Shown here: piece after piece, positions 11,194 to 20,331 of the stretch | Numbering within the stretch: position 1 is the stretch's first letter | How the letters are laid out: each line of letters starts with the position of its first letter | Notes under the pieces: model-generated | What the model was told of the DNA's origin: nothing | The model's input: only the letters and a program-made list of their open reading frames with translations | Database searches by the model: none | Made by a program: the position numbers and the translations under genes | From: Rubrivivax sp. | GTDB taxonomy: Bacteria > Pseudomonadota > Gammaproteobacteria > Burkholderiales > Burkholderiaceae_C | DNA length: 38,017 nucleotides | NCBI GenBank assembly: GCA_019635285.1 | Contig: JAHBZS010000046.1 | Coordinates: 1-38,017 of the forward strand | Direction of reading: 5' to 3'

Positions 11194-12738
11194 ATGGACA
11201 GCCGACCGATCCGCTTCGTGCACCGCAGCCGCATCGTCGAGGTGCAGTCCGCGCCGATCACGCGCAGCGTGCTCGACTGGCTGCGCGACGACGCGCGCTG
11301 CACCGGCACCAAGGAAGGCTGCGCCGAAGGGGATTGCGGCGCCTGCACGGTGATCGTCGCGGAACTCGCCGAACAGGGTGCCGCCAGCGGCAGCGCCGCG
11401 GCGCAGGCCACCGTGGTCGGCGGGCTGTCGCTGCGGCCGGTCAACGCCTGCATCCGCTTCCTGCCGACGCTGGACGGCAAGGCGCTGCTGACGGTGGAGG
11501 ACCTGGCCGCCATCACCGGCGGCGAACTGCACCCGGTGCAGCAGGCGATGGTCGAGTGCCACGGCTCGCAATGCGGCTTCTGCACCCCGGGCTTCGTGAT
11601 GACGATGACGGCCTCCTACGAGCAGCACTGCGAAGCCGGCCACGTGCCCGGCCGCCAGCAGCTGGCCGACGAGCTGGCCGGCAACCTGTGCCGCTGCACC
11701 GGCTACCGGCCGATCCTGGACGCCGGCCAGCGCATGTTCGAGCTGCCCAAGAAGCGCCTGGACACCGCGCCGATCGTCGCGCTGCTGCAGCAGCTGCGCG
11801 CCGATGCGCCGCTGCACCATGTGGCGCCGAACCCGGCGCAGCCGGGCCGGCAGGACCATTTCCACGCGCCGCGCACGCTGGACGCGCTGGCCACGCTGCG
11901 CGAGCAGAAGCCCGACGCGCGGCTGCTGGCCGGCTGCACCGACATCGGGCTGTGGGTCAACAAGATGTTCCGCGACCTGGGCGACATCGTCTACGTCGGC
12001 GAGGTGGACGCGCTGAAACGCATCGCGGTGGCCGATGGCATGCTGCAGATCGGTGCCGGCGCGCCGCTGGAAGATGCCTGGTCGGCGTTGGCCGCGCACT
12101 GGCCGGTGCTCAACGAAGCCTGGCTGCGCTTCGCCGGCCCGCCGGTGCGCCATGCCGGCACGATGGGCGGCAACGTCGCCAACGGCTCGCCCATCGGCGA
12201 CAGCGCGCCGGTGCTGATCGCGCTGGGCGCGAGCATCCAGCTGCGCCGCGGTGCCGCCACGCGCACGATGCCGCTGGAGGACTTCTACCTCGACTACATG
12301 AAAAACCAGCTGCAGCCCGGCGAGCTGGTCACCGGCCTGCACGTGCCGCTGCCGACGCCTGCGCAGCAGCTGCGCGCCTACAAGATCAGCAAGCGCTACG
12401 ACTGCGACATCTCGGCGCTGTTCGCGGCGCTGGCGCTGGAACTGGACGGCGGCACGGTAAAGAGCGCGCGCTTCGCCTTCGGCGGCATGGCGGCGGTGGT
12501 CAAGCGCGCCCGCGGGGCCGAGGCCGCGGTGCTCGGCCAGCCCTGGACCGAAGCCACGGTGCAGGCGGCGATGGCGGCGCTGGATACCGACTTCAGCCCG
12601 CTGACCGACTTGCGCGCCAGCGCCGACTACCGGCGCCAGGTGGCACGGGGGTTGCTCAAGCGGCTGTGGCTGGACACCGGCGCGGCGCCCAAGCCGGTGC
12701 CGACCAGCGTTTGGACGGCGACCGCCGACGCCGCCTGA
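11194..12738 (+). CDS. xdhA: Xanthine dehydrogenase small subunit (2Fe-2S and FAD)
   Basis: A 514-residue subunit carrying two [2Fe-2S] clusters and FAD. The plant-type ferredoxin domain has C43, C48 and C51 in GCAEGDCGACTV plus C86. The second cluster domain has C127 and C130 in CHGSQCGFCTPGF, and C166 and C168 in NLCRCTGY. The FAD domain starts near residue 215 (DHFHAPRTLDALATL), with LLAGCTDIGLWV and HAGTMGGNVANGSPIGDS binding the cofactor. The ATG at 11194 has GAGGG just upstream. Electrons from purine hydroxylation in XdhB pass through the clusters to FAD and NAD+. xdhB follows after 16 bases. Confidence 0.95.
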   Translation: MDSRPIRFVHRSRIVEVQSAPITRSVLDWLRDDARCTGTKEGCAEGDCGACTVIVAELAEQGAASGSAAAQATVVGGLSLRPVNACIRFLPTLDGKALLTVEDLAAITGGELHPVQQAMVECHGSQCGFCTPGFVMTMTASYEQHCEAGHVPGRQQLADELAGNLCRCTGYRPILDAGQRMFELPKKRLDTAPIVALLQQLRADAPLHHVAPNPAQPGRQDHFHAPRTLDALATLREQKPDARLLAGCTDIGLWVNKMFRDLGDIVYVGEVDALKRIAVADGMLQIGAGAPLEDAWSALAAHWPVLNEAWLRFAGPPVRHAGTMGGNVANGSPIGDSAPVLIALGASIQLRRGAATRTMPLEDFYLDYMKNQLQPGELVTGLHVPLPTPAQQLRAYKISKRYDCDISALFAALALELDGGTVKSARFAFGGMAAVVKRARGAEAAVLGQPWTEATVQAAMAALDTDFSPLTDLRASADYRRQVARGLLKRLWLDTGAAPKPVPTSVWTATADAA

Positions 12739-12754
12739 TCACGGGAGGAGGCAA

Positions 12755-15094
12755 ATGAACCAGATCACCGACGCGCCCTTCGTCGACGCCGCTGCCGGCG
12801 TGGTGGGCCGCACGCACGTGCACGAGTCGGCCGCGCTGCACGTGGCCGGCACGGCGACCTATATCGACGACCTGCCTGAACTGGCCGGCACCTTGCATGC
12901 GGCGCTGGGGCTGTCGCCGCTGGCGCACGGCCGGCTGCGCGGCATCGCCGTCGACAAGCTGCGCGCGCTGCCCGGCGTGGTGGACGTGGTCACCGCCGCC
13001 GACATCCCCGGCGCCAACGACTGCGGCCCGATCGTGCACGACGACCCCATCCTGGCGCACGGGCTGGTGCAGTACCTCGGGCAGCCGATGTTCGCCGTGC
13101 TGGCCGAAAGCCGCGAGGCGGCGCGCCGCGCCGCGGCGCGCGCGCGCGACTTCGTCGACATCGAGCCGCTGGAGCCGGTGCTGACGGTGCGCGCCGCGCA
13201 TGCCAAGCAGTCCTACGTGGTGCCGCCGATGCACCTGACGCGCGAATCCACCCCCGGTGCGCTGCAGCGCGCCCTGCAGGCCGCGCCGCGCCGGCTGAAG
13301 GGCAGCTTCGTGCAGGGCGGGCAGGAGCAGTTCTATCTGGAAGGCCAGATCTCCTACGCCGTGCCCACCGAAGGCGGCGGCATGCGCGTGCACTGCTCGA
13401 CGCAGCACCCCAGCGAGATGCAGCAGGTGGTGGCGCATGCGCTGCACGTCGCGTCGCATGCGGTGCTGGTGGAATGCCGGCGCATGGGCGGCGGCTTCGG
13501 CGGCAAGGAGTCGCAGTCGGCGGTGTTCGCCTGCATCGCCGCGGTAGCGGCGCGCAAGCTCAACCGGCCGGTCAAGCTGCGCCCGGATCGCGACGACGAC
13601 TTCATGGTCACCGGCCGGCGCCACGGCTTCGAGTTCGACTACGAGATCGGCTACGACGACCACGGCCGCGTCCTGGCGGCCGAGGTCACGATGATCTGCA
13701 ACGCCGGTTTCAGTGCCGACCTGAGCCCGCCGGTGATGACACGCGCCATCTGCCACTTCGACAATGCCTACTGGCTGCCCGAGGTGGCCATCCACGGCTA
13801 CTGCGCGAAGACGAACACGCAGAGCAACACCGCCTTCCGCGGCTTCGGCGGCCCGCAGGGCGCGCTGGTCATGGAATATGCGCTGGACACCATCGCGCGC
13901 GAACTGCAGCTGGACCCGCTGGCGGTGCGGCGCACCAACTTCTACGGCAAGACGACGGACAACGTCACGCCCTACCGCCAGACCGTCACCGACAACGTGA
14001 TCCACGAATTGGTGGACGAACTCGCCGCCAGCTCCGGCTATGCCGCGCGGCGCGAGGCGGCGGCGCGCTTCAACGCCACCAGCCCGGTGCTCAAGCGCGG
14101 CCTGGCGCTGACGCCGCTGAAGTTCGGCATCTCCTTCAACGTCAACCACTACAACCAGGCCGGCGCGCTGGTGCACGTGTACCTGGACGGCTCGGTGCTG
14201 GTCAACCACGGCGGCACCGAAATGGGCCAGGGCCTGAACACCAAGGTGGCGCAGGTGGTGGCGCACGAACTGGGGCTGCCGCTGTCGCGCGTGCGCTGCA
14301 GCGCCACCGACACCAGCAAGATCGCCAACACCTCGGCCACCGCGGCGTCCACCGGCAGCGACCTCAACGGCAAGGCCGCGCAGGACGCGGCGCGGCAGAT
14401 CCGCGAGCGGCTGTCGGCGCTGGTGGCGACCACCCAGGGCGTGGACGCGCAGAGCGTGCGCTTCGAAGGCGGCCGCGTGCGCGCCACCGGCGTGGACATG
14501 AGCTTCGACGACCTGATCGGCCAGGCCTATGTCGCGCGCGTGCAGCTGTGGAGCGACGGCTTTTATGCCACGCCCGGGCTGCACTGGGACCGCACGACGC
14601 TGACCGGCCGGCCCTTCTACTACTTCGCCTACGGTGCGGCGGTCAGCGAAGTCGTGATCGACACACTCACCGGCGAATGGAAGCTGCTGCGCGCCGACCT
14701 GCTGCACGACGCCGGCCGCTCGCTCAACCCGGCCATCGACATCGGCCAGATCGAAGGCGCGTTCGTGCAAGGCATGGGCTGGCTGACCAGCGAAGAGCTG
14801 GTCTGGCACCCGAAGACGGGCGCGCTGCTGACGCACGCGCCCAGCACCTACAAGATCCCCACCGCCAACGACGTGCCCGCGGCCTTCCACACGCGGCTGT
14901 TCGACAACGGCAACGTCGAGGACAGCATCCACCGCAGCAAGGCGGTGGGCGAGCCGCCGCTGCTGCTGCCCTTCAGCGTGTTCTTCGCGATCCGCGACGC
15001 GGTCTCGGCTGCCGGCGACCACCGCAAGCAGCCGGCACTGAGCGCGCCGGCCACGCCCGAGGCCATCCTGCGCGCCGTCAACTCGGTGAGCTGA
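12755..15094 (+). CDS. xdhB: Xanthine dehydrogenase large subunit (molybdopterin, catalytic)
   Basis: A 779-residue molybdenum subunit that hydroxylates hypoxanthine to xanthine and xanthine to urate. The cofactor motif GGGFGGKE ends at E252, the equivalent of the purine-binding Glu802 of bovine xanthine oxidase. R330 in MTRAICHFDN matches Arg880, and the catalytic base is E733 in KAVGEPPLLL. AFRGFGGPQG and HGGTEMGQGLNTK are also present. In GISFNVNHYN an Asn stands where the bovine enzyme has Thr1010. A strong ribosome site (GGGAGGAGG) precedes the ATG. The usual next gene, xdhC for cofactor insertion, is absent; a convergent unrelated gene follows after 22 bases. Confidence 0.95.
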   Translation: MNQITDAPFVDAAAGVVGRTHVHESAALHVAGTATYIDDLPELAGTLHAALGLSPLAHGRLRGIAVDKLRALPGVVDVVTAADIPGANDCGPIVHDDPILAHGLVQYLGQPMFAVLAESREAARRAAARARDFVDIEPLEPVLTVRAAHAKQSYVVPPMHLTRESTPGALQRALQAAPRRLKGSFVQGGQEQFYLEGQISYAVPTEGGGMRVHCSTQHPSEMQQVVAHALHVASHAVLVECRRMGGGFGGKESQSAVFACIAAVAARKLNRPVKLRPDRDDDFMVTGRRHGFEFDYEIGYDDHGRVLAAEVTMICNAGFSADLSPPVMTRAICHFDNAYWLPEVAIHGYCAKTNTQSNTAFRGFGGPQGALVMEYALDTIARELQLDPLAVRRTNFYGKTTDNVTPYRQTVTDNVIHELVDELAASSGYAARREAAARFNATSPVLKRGLALTPLKFGISFNVNHYNQAGALVHVYLDGSVLVNHGGTEMGQGLNTKVAQVVAHELGLPLSRVRCSATDTSKIANTSATAASTGSDLNGKAAQDAARQIRERLSALVATTQGVDAQSVRFEGGRVRATGVDMSFDDLIGQAYVARVQLWSDGFYATPGLHWDRTTLTGRPFYYFAYGAAVSEVVIDTLTGEWKLLRADLLHDAGRSLNPAIDIGQIEGAFVQGMGWLTSEELVWHPKTGALLTHAPSTYKIPTANDVPAAFHTRLFDNGNVEDSIHRSKAVGEPPLLLPFSVFFAIRDAVSAAGDHRKQPALSAPATPEAILRAVNSVS

Positions 15095-15116
15095 ACTTCG
15101 CAGCCCGGCCGGCTGT

Positions 15117-16739
15117 TCAGGCCGCCGTGCCGCGCGCGGCCAGGCCGGCCGCCTGCAGCAAGGCGTCGAAGGCCGCCGCGGTGGCGCGGGCATCGTGCCG
15201 TGGCAGCTGCAGGCGCGGCGGGCGCAGCGGCCCGAGCTGCGCATCGAGCCGGGCTTGGTCGGTGCTGTCGTCCACCAGCAGCAGCACCTGCTCGGCGCGG
15301 CGCCGGCGCCCCAGTTCGCCCAGCTCGTATTCACAGCCGGCGCGCTGCGGTCCGTAGCCGCGCAGGTCCATGACCACCGCATCGGCACGCTCGATCAGCT
15401 GCACCACCGTGGCCTGCCAGCTGGAATCGCGGCAGCAGAATTCGTTGACGCGGTAGCGACCGTCGGGGTCGGGCGTGGTGTCCAGGGCCGCCAGGCGCCG
15501 CTGCAGGTCGTCCTGCGTGGTGACGAAGCTGGTGGCAATGTCGCCGGTGGCGAAGCGCAGGAAATCGCCTGGGTCGACGGTGCGCGCCACGACGTCGGGT
15601 GCCGCGATCATCGTCACCGGCCCGAACCAGCGCCAGCGTGCCACCAGGCGGTCGAACAACGCCTCGCTGCGTGCGGTGTCGCCGAAGACGCGCAGCACCA
15701 GCAGCGTGCGCGGCGGCGGCCGGCCGGCCACGGCCACCGCGCGGCGCAACGCCGCATCGAGCAAGGGCCGGAACGCCGCGATGGAGAGTGCCGCGGTGGC
15801 CAGCACCGGCAGCACCGCGTCGGCATGCGCATTCACCAGGTCGACCGCTTCCACCGCCACCACCAGCAGCCACCAGGTGCGCAGCAGCAGTTGTGCATCG
15901 GAGAAGCGCTTCGCCTCGTAGGCCCGCGCCACCCGCTTCAGCCGCCACCAGGCGAGCAGGCCGACCGGCAGCGCCAGCAGCACGAAACCGGTGTCCAGCC
16001 CCGGGCCGGCCAGCACCCAGCGGGCGCCGCCCTGCGTGCCGGTGAGCCAGGTGGTCAGGCGCAGGCCGACCAGCGGCGCCAGCCCGAACACCAGCAGCGC
16101 CGCCAGCACGATGGGCGCGACGCCGCGCACGCGCCGCGCGCCGCTGGCCAGCAGCAGCAGCAGCGGCACGGGCAGCGTGACGGCGGCCAGCTGCAGGAAG
16201 ACGACGGCGTTATAGAGCTGGTCGAGCGACGGCGCGCGGCCGAAGAAGGGCCGCTGCAGCATCGACAACACCACGCCGGCCAACGCCATGGCCAGCAGCG
16301 TGGCCAGCCACAGGCCCAGCGCTCGGCGCAGCATCCAGCCGACCAGCACCGTGGCCATCGGCACCGCCAGCGTGGCCAGCACGCCCGCCTTCAGGTAGAC
16401 ATGCGCCGGCGTGCGCGGCAGGTCGCCCAGCCAGACGAAGAGCAGCGACAGCGGCAGTGCGCAGACGAACACGACACCGAACACCGCCCAGAAGACACGC
16501 CGCTGCACACGCGCCTGCCATTGCGCTGCGGACGGCACGGCGGGCGGCGCGGCGGACGGCACGGCGGCCGGCGGCGCCGGCGGCTTCGGCTGCGCCTGGG
16601 GCGGCACCAGCGTCGTGCCGGGCCGGTCCATCATGCCGGCCAGCACCGCGCGCCGGTAGCGCCACAGCACCAGCGGCGCGACCACGGCGGTGAGCAGCAC
16701 CGCGTTCAGCACGAACATCGACAGCTCGGCACCCAGCAT
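15117..16739 (-). CDS. Polytopic membrane protein with a C-terminal TIR/Rossmann-like domain, function unknown
   Basis: I do not recognise this 540-residue protein as a named family. One membrane segment (residues 8-27) is followed by a Pro/Ala-rich linker and about eight more hydrophobic segments up to roughly residue 335. A soluble domain follows from TLLVLRVFGDTARSEALFDR. It has alternating strands and helices (GPVTMIAAPDVVA, then FATGDIATSFVTT) and a block SSWQATVVQLIERADAVVMD followed by LRGYG and GCEYELGELG. That W...vvvmD...GCxxEL order recalls the end of TIR domains, whose glutamate is catalytic in NADases. This is pattern resemblance, not proof. The ATG at 16739 has GAGG eight bases upstream; ATG 16790 would add 17 residues. 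Confidence 0.75.
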   Translation of the reverse strand: MLGAELSMFVLNAVLLTAVVAPLVLWRYRRAVLAGMMDRPGTTLVPPQAQPKPPAPPAAVPSAAPPAVPSAAQWQARVQRRVFWAVFGVVFVCALPLSLLFVWLGDLPRTPAHVYLKAGVLATLAVPMATVLVGWMLRRALGLWLATLLAMALAGVVLSMLQRPFFGRAPSLDQLYNAVVFLQLAAVTLPVPLLLLLASGARRVRGVAPIVLAALLVFGLAPLVGLRLTTWLTGTQGGARWVLAGPGLDTGFVLLALPVGLLAWWRLKRVARAYEAKRFSDAQLLLRTWWLLVVAVEAVDLVNAHADAVLPVLATAALSIAAFRPLLDAALRRAVAVAGRPPPRTLLVLRVFGDTARSEALFDRLVARWRWFGPVTMIAAPDVVARTVDPGDFLRFATGDIATSFVTTQDDLQRRLAALDTTPDPDGRYRVNEFCCRDSSWQATVVQLIERADAVVMDLRGYGPQRAGCEYELGELGRRRRAEQVLLLVDDSTDQARLDAQLGPLRPPRLQLPRHDARATAAAFDALLQAAGLAARGTAA

Positions 16740-16812
16740 GGCGATCGCCTCGGCCCTCCCCGCCGCACGGTGGCCGCTACGATAGTGCATTCACGGCAAA
16801 GCACGGCAGACG

Positions 16813-17592
16813 ATGGCGCAGCGCGGCATCCCCTTCGGCGAATCCTGGCGCGTGCTGGCCTACACGCTGGCGCTGGCGCTGGCCTTCGTGCTGCTGGGCC
16901 GCGCGCAGGTGGCGCTGTTCAGCGCACCGCTGACCCAACGGCTGCTGCAGGGCATCGGCCTGGTCGACGGACACAGCGACGCCCGGCTGCGCGACGAGGC
17001 GGCGGCCGTGGCCGCGGCCTCGCAGGCGGCGATGCTCGCGGCGCCGGCCGGCCACCGGCTGGCGACGCTGCGGCTGGGCTATGAACTCGGCTACGCCAGC
17101 GAGCGCGGCGGCCTCTTCGCCATGGCGCCGGCCGCGTCGCGCGAGCAGGCCTGGCAACAGCTCGCGCCGCAGCAGGCCGCCGCCGATGCGCTGGCCCGGC
17201 GGCTGGGCGTGCCTGCGGCGCCCGCGCTGCGTTCGACCAGCCTGCGCGAGTTCACCGAGATCGCCACACGCTACGAGGCCGACGAAAACGGCCTGGCCGC
17301 GCGCTTGCAGCAGCAGCTGTCGCCGTGGCACCGCCACGTCTACCTGCTGGGCGTGCAGCTGGGCATCGAAGCGGCGCGTCTCGACACCACCGCCGGCGAG
17401 TCGATGCAGCCGGCGGCCGCGTTGATCCGGCGCCACGCCGCCCTGGCCGGCATCGACCCGGCGTTGTGGCAGCCGCTGACCACGCCTCCCGACGGCGATG
17501 CGGCGGGACGCCTGCCGCACTACCGTGCCGCCGTGCAGGCGCTGGCCGGCGCGCTGGCGGCAAAGGACGCGGCCGCGAGCGCAAGCCGATGA
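16813..17592 (+). CDS. Unknown membrane-anchored protein coupled to cca
   Basis: A 259-residue protein of no family I recognise. The N-terminus ([23 protein letters not shown], residues 14-36) is a single hydrophobic anchor or uncleaved signal. The remainder is Ala/Arg-rich and probably helical, with repeated motifs such as [14 protein letters not shown] and [21 protein letters not shown], so the soluble part is likely periplasmic. It is divergent from the membrane-protein gene at 16739, with a possible -10 element TACGAT at 16779-16784. Its TGA overlaps the cca ATG (ATGA), so the two are translated together. Confidence 0.7.
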   Translation: MAQRGIPFGESWRVLAYTLALALAFVLLGRAQVALFSAPLTQRLLQGIGLVDGHSDARLRDEAAAVAAASQAAMLAAPAGHRLATLRLGYELGYASERGGLFAMAPAASREQAWQQLAPQQAAADALARRLGVPAAPALRSTSLREFTEIATRYEADENGLAARLQQQLSPWHRHVYLLGVQLGIEAARLDTTAGESMQPAAALIRRHAALAGIDPALWQPLTTPPDGDAAGRLPHYRAAVQALAGALAAKDAAASASR

Positions 17593-18833
17593 CCCACGCA
17601 CCGGACCCGGCCGACGGTCTGCAGGCCTACATCGTCGGCGGCGCGGTGCGCGACGCCCTGCTGGGCATCGACGTGCACGACCGCGACTGGGTGGTGGTCG
17701 GCGCCACGCCGCAGCAGATGCTGCAGGCCGGCTTCCGCCAGGTCGGCGCCGATTTCCCGGTGTTCCTGCACCCACGCACGCACGAGGAATACGCGCTGGC
17801 CCGCACCGAACGCAAGACCGCGCCCGGCTACCGCGGCTTCGTGGTGCACGCCGACCCGTCGGTGACCCTGGCGCAGGACCTGTCGCGCCGCGACCTGACG
17901 ATCAACGCCATGGCGACCCACGCGGACGGCACGCTGGTCGACCCCTTCGGCGGCGCGGCCGACCTGCGCGCCGGCGTGCTGCGCCACGTGTCCGACGCCT
18001 TCGTCGAGGACCCGGTGCGCATCCTGCGCTTGGCGCGCTTCGCGGCGCGCTATGCCAACTTCCGCGTCGCGCCGGAAACGCTCGCGCTGATGCGCGCGAT
18101 GGTGCAGGCCGGCGAAGTCGACGCGCTGGTGCCCGAACGCGTATGGCAAGAGCTGGCGCGCGGCCTGATGGAGCCGGCGCCGTCGCGCATGTTCGGCGTG
18201 CTGCGCGACTGCGGCGCGCTGCGCGTGCTGTTGCCCGAGGTGGACCGGCTGTGGGGCGTGCCGCAACGCGCGGAGCACCACCCCGAGGTGGATACCGGCG
18301 TGCACCTGATGATGGTGCTGGACATGGCGGCCCGCCTGCACGCACCGCTGAGCGTGCGCTATGCCTGCCTGTGCCACGACCTGGGCAAGGCCACCACGCC
18401 GCCGGATCAATGGCCGCGCCACATCGGCCACGAGCAGCGCAGCGTGGCGCTGGCACGCGCGCTGGGCCAGCGCCTGAAGGCGCCGTCGGACTGCCGCGAA
18501 CTGGCCGAACTGACAGCGCGCGAGCACGGCCACGTGCACGCCAGCGGCAGCCTGGACGCGGCGGCGCAACTGCGCCTGCTGGAGCGCTGCGACGCGCTGC
18601 GCCGGCCGGCGCGCTTCGCCGACCTGCTGCTGGCCTGCGAATGCGATGCACGCGGCCGCCTCGGCTTCGAGGACCGCGACTACGCACAGCGCCCGCAGCT
18701 GCTGCGCGCGCTGGCGCGGGCACGCGGCGCCGACACGCATGCGCTGGCCGAGCGCTTGGCGGCGCAGGGCCGCTCGGGGACGCAGATCGGCGAGGCCATC
18801 CGCGCGCTGCGCGTGGCGGCGCTGCGCGCATAG
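17589..18833 (+). CDS. cca: Multifunctional CCA-adding enzyme (tRNA nucleotidyltransferase)
   Basis: A 414-residue class II nucleotidyltransferase that adds or repairs the 3' CCA of tRNA. The N-terminal [10 protein letters not shown] (residues 17-26) and DRDW motif (D31, D33) form the metal site. [10 protein letters not shown] and the neck motif [16 protein letters not shown] follow. [13 protein letters not shown] precedes an HD domain with [12 protein letters not shown], typical of the longer proteobacterial enzymes that also have phosphatase and phosphodiesterase activity. The ATG at 17589 overlaps the upstream gene as ATGA. Confidence 0.95.
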   Translation: MTHAPDPADGLQAYIVGGAVRDALLGIDVHDRDWVVVGATPQQMLQAGFRQVGADFPVFLHPRTHEEYALARTERKTAPGYRGFVVHADPSVTLAQDLSRRDLTINAMATHADGTLVDPFGGAADLRAGVLRHVSDAFVEDPVRILRLARFAARYANFRVAPETLALMRAMVQAGEVDALVPERVWQELARGLMEPAPSRMFGVLRDCGALRVLLPEVDRLWGVPQRAEHHPEVDTGVHLMMVLDMAARLHAPLSVRYACLCHDLGKATTPPDQWPRHIGHEQRSVALARALGQRLKAPSDCRELAELTAREHGHVHASGSLDAAAQLRLLERCDALRRPARFADLLLACECDARGRLGFEDRDYAQRPQLLRALARARGADTHALAERLAAQGRSGTQIGEAIRALRVAALRA

Positions 18834-18834
18834 C

Positions 18835-19734
18835 ATGCGGCCCATGCCGCTGCCGCCCAGCCCGATCGAACCTGCCGGCCGCGAGCTGGGCAAGCCGCTC
18901 AGCGGCTGGCGGCTGCGGCTGTACACCATCATCTTCGAGGCCGACACGCGCGCCGGCCGCGCCTTCGACCTGGCGCTGATCGCCATGATCCTGGCCAGCG
19001 TGGCCGTGGTGGTGCTGGACAGCGTGGCCACCATCCATCAGCGCTTCGGCCCCTGGCTGAAGGGCCTGGAATGGTTCTTCACCCTCGCCTTCACCGTCGA
19101 ATACATCGCCCGGCTGCTGTGCGTGCGCCGGCCGCTGCGCTATGCGCGCAGCGTGTTCGGCGTCATCGACCTGCTGGCCATCCTGCCGGCGTACCTGGCG
19201 GTGTTCGTGCCGCAGATGCATGCGCTGATCGACGTGCGGCTGCTGCGGCTGCTGCGCATCTTCAGGCTGCTGCGGCTGACGGCGTACGTGCAGGAGTTCG
19301 GCGCGCTGTACCGCGCGCTGCGCGCCTCCAGGCGCAAGATCGGCGTGTTCCTGAGCTTCGTGCTGCTGGTGGTGACGATCGCCGGCACGCTGATGTACGT
19401 CATCGAAGGTCCGGAGCACGGCTTCACCAGCATCCCGGTCGGCGTCTACTGGGCGATCACCACGATGACCACCGTGGGCTTCGGCGACGTCACGCCGCAC
19501 ACCGACCTGGGCCGCCTGGTGGCCAGCGTAATGATGCTGATGGGCTGGGGCACGCTGGCGGTGCCCACCGGCATCGTCAGCGCCGAACTGGTGGGCCAGC
19601 AGGCGCGGCGCGAACCGACCACGCGCACCTGCCACGACTGCCTGAGCGAAGGCCACGCGCCCACCGCGCGCTTCTGCCGCGACTGCGGCGCCCCGCTGCC
19701 GGCCTACCAGCGCGACGCGGCACCGGGCGGCTGA
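18835..19734 (+). CDS. Voltage-gated potassium channel with C-terminal zinc ribbon
   Basis: A 299-residue six-segment ion channel. S1 lies at about residues 45-62 and S2 at 80-95. S4 is textbook: arginines every third position at R135, R138, R141, R144 and R147 (DVRLLRLLRIFRLLRL). S5 spans about 168-190, and the pore loop holds the potassium filter TTVGFGD (213-218). S6 is at about 225-252. After S6 the protein ends in a zinc-ribbon-like tail with CxxC pairs C266/C269 and C281/C284 (CHDCLSEG...FCRDCGAPL), which ordinary bacterial Kv channels lack. ATG 18844 is an alternative start three codons later. The gene is convergent with the acetyltransferase gene, with a 3-base gap. Confidence 0.93.
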   Translation: MRPMPLPPSPIEPAGRELGKPLSGWRLRLYTIIFEADTRAGRAFDLALIAMILASVAVVVLDSVATIHQRFGPWLKGLEWFFTLAFTVEYIARLLCVRRPLRYARSVFGVIDLLAILPAYLAVFVPQMHALIDVRLLRLLRIFRLLRLTAYVQEFGALYRALRASRRKIGVFLSFVLLVVTIAGTLMYVIEGPEHGFTSIPVGVYWAITTMTTVGFGDVTPHTDLGRLVASVMMLMGWGTLAVPTGIVSAELVGQQARREPTTRTCHDCLSEGHAPTARFCRDCGAPLPAYQRDAAPGG

Positions 19735-19737
19735 GGC

Positions 19738-20331
19738 TCAGCGCAGCGCGTCGGCGACGCCGAAGGCCTGCAGCCGCGACTGCACCGCGGCCACGTCGTG
19801 GCTCAGCAGCGCCAGGTCGTGCAGCTGGCCGTCGCGGTCCTTGACGTGGTCGCGCAGCAGCGCTTCGGCGCGGAAGCCCAGCTCCTCGAACACGGCGATC
19901 GCCGCCACCTGGTCGACGGTCATCTGCGCGACCAGCTTGTCCAGGCCCAGTGCCAGCGCCTGCGCGAAGCACTGCTGGATGAGCACGCGGCCCAGGCCGC
20001 GCCCGCGCCACGCCGGCGCGACCAGCACGCGCAGCTCGCCGACATGGCGCGACCAGGACAGCTCGTCGACGACGATGGCCGAGCAGCCGACCAGCGCGTC
20101 GCCCTCGCGCACCGTCAGGCTGTGCAGCCGGCCTTCGGCGCTGGCCTGCATCCAGGCGGCCACCACCTTGGGATGGCTGATGTCGCGGCGCAGGAACAGC
20201 AGGTCGTGCGGCGGCAGCGCGGCGGCGAAGGCGGCCAGCGCCGGCGCATCCTGCGGTTGCAGCCGCGCCAGCTGCAGCGTGGCGCCGCCGAGCTGCAGGC
20301 TGCGCGGCAAGGTCATGGTGTCGTCGTTCAT
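19738..20331 (-). CDS. GNAT-family N-acetyltransferase
   Basis: A 197-residue acetyltransferase. The acetyl-CoA loop is VLVAPAWRGRGLGRVLIQQC (R-G-x-G with following helix), and AIAVFEELGF is the conserved motif B region. The N-terminal half (RLQPQDAPALAAFAAALP) is the acceptor side, which does not reveal a substrate. Its ATG overlaps the phaC stop (ATGA), so it is made together with the PHA synthase. The C-terminus FRAEALLRDHVKDRDGQLHD is shared with GNATs that modify proteins or small amines; I infer nothing further. Confidence 0.9.
   Translation of the reverse strand: MNDDTMTLPRSLQLGGATLQLARLQPQDAPALAAFAAALPPHDLLFLRRDISHPKVVAAWMQASAEGRLHSLTVREGDALVGCSAIVVDELSWSRHVGELRVLVAPAWRGRGLGRVLIQQCFAQALALGLDKLVAQMTVDQVAAIAVFEELGFRAEALLRDHVKDRDGQLHDLALLSHDVAAVQSRLQAFGVADALR

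Noticed and set aside
12656-15388. A 910-codon open frame antisense to xdhB
   Set aside because: xdhB carries complete active-site motifs. The antisense product is rich in His/Arg/Val-type shadow sequence and has no domain.
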